64,000 nucleotides of DNA from Cyanobacteria bacterium OH_CBrB_359 (GTDB lineage Bacteria > Cyanobacteriota > Vampirovibrionia > Gastranaerophilales > Gastranaerophilaceae), in contig JAEZET010000004.1 in assembly GCA_023433065.1 (NCBI GenBank), positions 248,001 through 312,000 on the forward strand, read 5' to 3'. The notes under the pieces are model-generated. The model worked only from the letters and a program-made list of their open reading frames with translations. It made no database searches and was not told the origin of the DNA. Both the position numbers and the translations under genes were made by a program. Position 1 is the stretch's first letter. Every line of letters starts with the position of its first letter. Of the stretch, positions 59,938 through 64,000 are shown in pieces.

Positions 59938-61851
59938 ATGCTTTGTTTTAAAGAGAGTAAAGAAAGTTGTTTTGGTCAGATGAATAAAAAAGTTATTAAA
60001 AAAGCATTAGAGATACTTAATAAAAAAAATGTTGCATTTATTGCACATGCGAATAGTTTCCCTTCAGATATACAGAAAGATACAGGGATTGGAACTTCAA
60101 ACTCACATGCAGCAAAAAATCTTATTGATTTTTTAAGCGGAATATTTGATGCAGTCCAGCTAGGACCTGCCGGAAAAACAAAATCCATTGATTCTTCACC
60201 TTATACAGGAACAATTTTCTCTAATAATCCTTTGTTCATTGATTTAGAAGAGTTAACAACAGATGAGTGGAAAAATATTCTCTCTGAGCAAACCTTTAAA
60301 AATGTTATTGATAATAATCCAAGTAAAAATACAGGTAAAACAGCTTATTCATACATATTTGATGCTCAAAATGAAGCTCTAAAAGAAGCTTGGGAAAATT
60401 TCAAAAAAATTCAACCTAAACATCTTGTTGAGGAATTTGAAAAATATAAAAATGATAATAAATTCTGGCTTGAAAAGGATGCCCTTTATGAGGCTTTAAC
60501 AATAGAGCATAACAATGACTATTGGCCAATTTGGCAAAATGACACTGATAAAAGACTCTTCAATCCTAAAAATGAAGCTGAAAAGAAAACATTTGAATTG
60601 AGAAAGTTAAATCTTGAACAAAAATATAAAGATGAGATTGAATTTTATTCATTCTGCCAGTTTGTGATTTCAGCCCAGAATGAAAAATCAAAAAAATATG
60701 CTTTGTCTAAAAAGATAAAAATGATTGCAGATAGACAAGTTGCATTCTCAGACAGAGATGTTTGGGCTTATCAGTCAATATTTTTAAATGGATGGATGCT
60801 TGGATGTCCTCCTGATTATTTTTCAGATGATGGCCAGGCCTGGGGATTTCCTGTTATTGATCCTGAAAAAATGTTTAATCCTGACGGTTCATTGGGCGAA
60901 GCCGGTATTTTAATGAAATCATTATATAAAAAAATGTTTACTGAAAATCCGGGTGGCGTGAGAATAGACCATATTGTAGGTTTAATTGACCCTTGGGTTT
61001 ATAAAGAAGGCTTTAAACCAAAAATTGAAGAAGGTGCGGGCAGGCTTTATTCTTCTCCAGAGCATCCTGAATTATCTAAATACGCAATTGCAACTTTGGA
61101 TGATTTAAATCTTGAGGTTGAAGCCGATAAGGAAAAAAGAATTAAAAAGCTTACTGATGAGCAGATTAAAAAATATGGAGCATTGGTTGAGAAAATTGTT
61201 ATCGCGGCTGCTAAAGAAGTCGGACTTGATAAGGATGCAATCGTCTGCGAGGATTTAGGTACTGTTACTTATCCTGTTGAAAGTGTTATGAAAATGTATG
61301 ATCTTCAGGGTATGAGACTTACGCAGTTTGTGCTACCTGAAAAGCCTTTGCACCCATACAGATGTGCAAATATTACTGAAAGAACCTGGGTAATGGTCGG
61401 TACTCACGATAATGAACCTATTGCAATGTGGGCTGACCAGACAGTAAATACTCATGAAGGTTATTTGAATGGTAAGAACCTGGCTGCTGATTTGTGGACT
61501 GATTCAACTGAAGAACAGCAAGAAGAAATTGCGGTAAGGCTTTCTAAAGATGCTAAATTCCTAACCCAGACAAAACTTGTTGAATTGTTCGCAAGCAAAG
61601 CCCAAAACGTTCAGATTTTCTTTACTGATTTCTTTGGTATTTATGATGTTTATAACAGGCCCGGAACTTCAGGTGAGTGTAACTGGTGTCTTAGAATTCC
61701 AAACAATTTTGAAGAATTGTATTGCGAAAATTATAAAAAAGGCGAAGCTCTTAATTTCCCTCTTATCTTAAAACTTGCTATAGAAGCCAGAGGAAACGAT
61801 TTCGCTCAAAAACATCAGAAGATGATCAATGAATTGGAAAAATTAATTTAA
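59938..61851 (+). CDS. malQ: 4-alpha-glucanotransferase (GH77, MalQ-type)
   Basis: The ATG follows AAGGA by seven bases. The 637-residue protein has the GH77 signature: SDDGQAWGFPVIDP, GVRIDHIVGL with nucleophile Asp344, VCEDLG with the acid Glu438, and GTHDNEP with Asp491. It disproportionates maltodextrins by transferring 4-alpha-glucan chains. Unlike the homologue at 32,533, it has neither a Gly/Tyr insert nor a membrane segment, and is probably the housekeeping enzyme. It is longer than typical MalQ by about 100 residues, mostly in a helical region (about 140-260). Confidence 0.88.
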   Translation: MLCFKESKESCFGQMNKKVIKKALEILNKKNVAFIAHANSFPSDIQKDTGIGTSNSHAAKNLIDFLSGIFDAVQLGPAGKTKSIDSSPYTGTIFSNNPLFIDLEELTTDEWKNILSEQTFKNVIDNNPSKNTGKTAYSYIFDAQNEALKEAWENFKKIQPKHLVEEFEKYKNDNKFWLEKDALYEALTIEHNNDYWPIWQNDTDKRLFNPKNEAEKKTFELRKLNLEQKYKDEIEFYSFCQFVISAQNEKSKKYALSKKIKMIADRQVAFSDRDVWAYQSIFLNGWMLGCPPDYFSDDGQAWGFPVIDPEKMFNPDGSLGEAGILMKSLYKKMFTENPGGVRIDHIVGLIDPWVYKEGFKPKIEEGAGRLYSSPEHPELSKYAIATLDDLNLEVEADKEKRIKKLTDEQIKKYGALVEKIVIAAAKEVGLDKDAIVCEDLGTVTYPVESVMKMYDLQGMRLTQFVLPEKPLHPYRCANITERTWVMVGTHDNEPIAMWADQTVNTHEGYLNGKNLAADLWTDSTEEQQEEIAVRLSKDAKFLTQTKLVELFASKAQNVQIFFTDFFGIYDVYNRPGTSGECNWCLRIPNNFEELYCENYKKGEALNFPLILKLAIEARGNDFAQKHQKMINELEKLI

Positions 61852-61858
61852 ATATTTT

Positions 61859-61888
61859 TATGGCTAAGTTATAATAAGCTTAGCCATA
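61859..61888 (+). terminator. Hairpin between malQ and queD
   Basis: TATGGCTAAG (61,859-61,868) and CTTAGCCATA (61,879-61,888) form a perfect 10-bp stem with a 10-base loop, followed by ATTTTAG. It is probably a terminator or processing site that separates the two genes. Confidence 0.55.
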
Positions 61889-61905
61889 ATTTTAGAGGAA
61901 TAAAA

Positions 61906-62262
61906 ATGTTTGAATTAAAGGTTGAAAGTACATTCTCAGCGGCTCACCATCTTTTGAATTATGACGGAGAATGTGAGAACCAGCATGGTCATAATTGGAA
62001 AATCGAAGCTTTTTTCAGAGGTGAAAAGCTCAATGAATCAAATCTTTTGATAGATTTTAAAATTTTAAAGAAAAGTCTTAATAGAATTTTGGATTTGCTT
62101 GACCATACTGATATAAATGAACTTGAATATTTTAAAAATAACAGCCCGAGCAGCGAAGCTATTGCCAAATTTATCTATGAAAAACTGAAAGCAGATGTTC
62201 CTGAACTTTTTAAAATATCAGTCTGGGAAACCGCACACGCATGCGCATCTTATTTTGAATAA
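61906..62262 (+). CDS. queD: 6-carboxytetrahydropterin synthase (QueD)
   Basis: The 118-residue protein is a member of the T-fold 6-pyruvoyltetrahydropterin synthase family. FSAAHHL provides His15, and ECENQHGHNW provides Cys23 (catalytic) and the zinc ligands His27 and His29. LLDHTDINEL and VWETAHACASY with the conserved Glu complete the site. The size fits QueD, which makes the queuosine precursor CPH4 from dihydroneopterin triphosphate. No other que genes are in the window. It is followed after 20 bp by uppP. Confidence 0.92.
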   Translation: MFELKVESTFSAAHHLLNYDGECENQHGHNWKIEAFFRGEKLNESNLLIDFKILKKSLNRILDLLDHTDINELEYFKNNSPSSEAIAKFIYEKLKADVPELFKISVWETAHACASYFE

Positions 62263-62282
62263 CAGATTAACGAGAGGGAAAA

Positions 62283-63125
62283 ATGTCAACTTTACAAGCA
62301 ATTTTAATGGGGATTATACAAGGTTTAACGGAGTTTTTACCTGTTTCAAGTTCCGGGCATCTTGTCTTTACATCAAATTTATATAAACTTATAACTGGTC
62401 AACAGATGTCTGTTGCCGGTTCTGAAGAGATTTTTCTTGATATCATCCTTCATGTTGGGACATTAGTTGCTGTATTTATTTTCTTTAAAGATGACCTTGT
62501 CAAAATTATTAAAGAATTTGTGAATGCAGTTAAGACAAGAGATTTTTCATCACCCGAATCAAAACTTCCGTTATATTTATTTATCGGGACTATATTTACT
62601 GTTTTGGTTGCTTATCCGATGAAGGATTTTACCGAAAAACTGGTTTCCAATCCTGTAATTGTTGGCGGATTTCTTATCCTGACAGGTTTTATATTATTTT
62701 TAAGTGAAACTATATCTGATAAATTAGTAAAAAAAGATAATGTGGACCTTAAAACAGCAATTGTTATCGGTATAGCTCAGGGAATAGCGGCATTCCCGGG
62801 GATTTCTCGCTCGGGTACAACCATTTGTGCAGGGCTTATTATGGGACTTGACAGGGTTACAAGCGCTAGATATTCATTTTTATTAAGTATATTAATTATT
62901 ATGGCGACATCAATCTTTTATCCAATACTTGAATTTCATGCTTCTGAAATGGTTGCATTTAATTGGAGGGCCTTAATTGTAGGGTTTTTATTCTCCACCG
63001 TTGTTGGTTATTTTTGTATAAAATATTTCATTCAGTTCCTGAATAAACATTCTTTAAAATGTTTTGCATATTACTGTTGGATTATCGGGATTTTAATGGC
63101 GGTATTGTTTCATTCAGTGGGTTAG
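62283..63125 (+). CDS. uppP: Undecaprenyl-diphosphatase (UppP/BacA)
   Basis: The 280-residue polytopic protein has the two BacA signatures, GLTEFLPVSSSGHL near residue 15 and FPGISRSGTT near 175. It has about eight membrane segments. It recycles the C55 lipid carrier for peptidoglycan and other wall polymers and gives bacitracin resistance when overproduced. A good ribosome site (GAGAGGG) precedes the ATG. The gene is likely transcribed together with queD. Confidence 0.96.
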   Translation: MSTLQAILMGIIQGLTEFLPVSSSGHLVFTSNLYKLITGQQMSVAGSEEIFLDIILHVGTLVAVFIFFKDDLVKIIKEFVNAVKTRDFSSPESKLPLYLFIGTIFTVLVAYPMKDFTEKLVSNPVIVGGFLILTGFILFLSETISDKLVKKDNVDLKTAIVIGIAQGIAAFPGISRSGTTICAGLIMGLDRVTSARYSFLLSILIIMATSIFYPILEFHASEMVAFNWRALIVGFLFSTVVGYFCIKYFIQFLNKHSLKCFAYYCWIIGILMAVLFHSVG

Positions 63126-63127
63126 GA

Positions 63128-63133
63128 TATAAT
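63128..63133 (+). promoter_or_regulatory. -10 box TATAAT, six bases before the PNP start
   Basis: TATAAT at 63,128-63,133 is followed by six bases and the ATG, the same geometry as at radA. Transcription from it would give a leaderless message, although GGATA also lies upstream and read-through from uppP is possible. Confidence 0.35.
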
Positions 63134-63139
63134 TGTTGT

Positions 63140-63940
63140 ATGCAAAAGACAATTGATTTTATTGAAAAAATTACAGACGGATTTTATCCTGAACTTGGTA
63201 TTATACTAGGTTCTGGTCTTGGTGATTTTGCTGACGGTTTAGATTCTGTCAACATCAAATATTCTGATATTCCGGGCTTTCAGGCTTCAAAGGTTGAAGG
63301 GCATAAAGGGCAGCTTGTGTTTGCAAACCTAGAAGGTAAAAATGCTGTGATTATGCAGGGAAGATATCATTTTTATGAAGGTTACCCTCTTACAAGTGTT
63401 GTTTATCCTATTAAAGTTATGAGACTTTTGGGTGTTAAAAACCTCATTGTAACTAACGCTGCAGGAGCCTTGCATAAGGGCTTGACACCGGGAGACTTGA
63501 TGCTTATAAAAGACCATATTAACTTTATGGGAGAGAATCCTTTAAGGGGTGAAAACGACTCTTCTTTAGGGGTAAGATTTCCTGATATGAGCGAGATATA
63601 TAAGAAAAATCTTCGATTGATTGCTAAAGAAAAAGCTCAAAGTTTGGGTCTGAAAATAAAAGAAGGTGTTTATGCTGCAGTCAGTGGTCCAAGTTATGAG
63701 ACTCCTGCTGAAATTAAGATGCTTGGGATTATGGGGGCTGATGCCGTAGGAATGTCTACAGCACCTGAAGCTATTGTCGCTGCGTATTGTTCAATTAATG
63801 TGCTGGGTATAAGCTGCATAACTAATTATGCGGCAGGTGTGAGCGACAGCACTCTTTCTCACAATGAAGTGATTGAAACAGCTGACAGGGTTAAGGATGA
63901 TTTTAAAAAGCTTTTGATTGAGATTATAAAAGCTGTTTAA
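63140..63940 (+). CDS. punA: Purine nucleoside phosphorylase (trimeric type)
   Basis: The ATG at 63,140 gives 266 residues; earlier in-frame starts overlap uppP and would add a non-family extension. The protein has GIILGSGLGDFAD, GHKGQLVFA, QGRYHFYEGYP with the His near the phosphate site, and NAAGALH. AVSGPSYETPAEI and GADAVGMSTAPE complete the purine-binding site. It splits inosine and guanosine with phosphate for purine salvage. It follows uppP after 14 bases. The last base of the stop is shared with a convergent gene. Confidence 0.93.
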   Translation: MQKTIDFIEKITDGFYPELGIILGSGLGDFADGLDSVNIKYSDIPGFQASKVEGHKGQLVFANLEGKNAVIMQGRYHFYEGYPLTSVVYPIKVMRLLGVKNLIVTNAAGALHKGLTPGDLMLIKDHINFMGENPLRGENDSSLGVRFPDMSEIYKKNLRLIAKEKAQSLGLKIKEGVYAAVSGPSYETPAEIKMLGIMGADAVGMSTAPEAIVAAYCSINVLGISCITNYAAGVSDSTLSHNEVIETADRVKDDFKKLLIEIIKAV

Positions 63941-64000
63941 GTATTATTCTCAAGATAAGTTTTAAGCACTGCTATCGCTCTTGATGATAGAAGTTCATTT
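63937..64000 (-). CDS. C-terminal end of an OmpA/MotB-like protein (cut by window edge)
   Basis: On the minus strand the last 20 residues of an open frame read NELLSSRAIAVLKTYLENN plus Thr before TAA. This resembles the LS..RA..V..YL helix near the end of OmpA-like peptidoglycan-binding domains in OmpA and MotB. Only the end is visible, so the assignment is weak. The stop overlaps the stop of the purine nucleoside phosphorylase gene. Confidence 0.4.
   Translation of the reverse strand, partial: NELLSSRAIAVLKTYLENNT

Noticed and set aside
63059..63139. Longer purine nucleoside phosphorylase with 27 extra N-terminal residues
   Set aside because: The extension is the other-frame reading of the uppP end and does not fit the family length.

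Overview
The window is AT-rich DNA from a bacterium with an outer membrane: it carries a TonB-dependent receptor, a very large autotransporter with a C-terminal barrel, and the lipid-carrier phosphatase UppP. Several unrelated proteins share a short N-terminal motif of the form hydrophobic-x-Phe-x-Gly/Ala. Together with the glycogen-type enzymes, cobalamin import and low GC, this suggests a gut-type Gastranaerophilales (Vampirovibrionia/Melainabacteria) relative. That placement is an inference; no rRNA gene is present to confirm it.

Positions 1 to about 12,612 are one end of an integrated mobile element. It starts with plasmid-like replication genes (a primase/helicase C-terminus and a small HUH-type protein), then a serine recombinase overlapping a tyrosine integrase. 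A defence cargo follows: a Vsr endonuclease, a DGQHR-domain gene overlapping an unknown partner, a C5 cytosine methyltransferase divergent from a Sau3AI/MutH-type restriction enzyme, and a convergent pair of a winged-helix PD-(D/E)XK protein and a TIGR04141-family protein. The element ends at the 3' half of an initiator tRNA-fMet gene, preceded by two direct repeats that look like integrase arm sites. The intact tRNA should lie left of the window.

Positions 13,000 to 21,400 are chromosomal and surface-related: a membrane-anchored PHP phosphoesterase, an SGNH protein, a GT-C type glycosyltransferase, a decayed SGNH copy, an HExxH metallopeptidase and an AlgI/AlgJ-like O-acetylation pair. From 21,400 to 24,300 lie a nitroreductase, three small proteins and a methyltransferase; the last gene, of the DUF2023 type, has a promoter with a palindromic operator in its spacer. 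From 24,470 to 29,130 a cobalamin riboswitch heads a receptor, permease, ATPase and binding-protein operon (BtuB/C/D/F type).

Positions 29,188 to 36,083 hold a probable outer-membrane protein, a GlgX-type debranching enzyme and a most unusual GH77 glucanotransferase with a Gly/Tyr-rich insert and a C-terminal membrane anchor, followed by another SGNH protein. A guaB-guaA operon, a 3,231-residue Pmp-type autotransporter with recent internal duplications, and purB follow. The rest is housekeeping: a leuA-type gene overlapping bioA, radA, a DegT-family aminotransferase, tandem thymidylate-kinase-like proteins behind a structured leader, a second GH77 enzyme, queD, uppP, a purine nucleoside phosphorylase and the edge of an OmpA-like gene.

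No CRISPR array, rRNA or intact tRNA was seen. The candidates for new biology are the two uncharacterised gene pairs in the defence cargo, the Gly/Tyr-rich GH77 protein, the operator-controlled DUF2023 gene and the tandem kinase locus.
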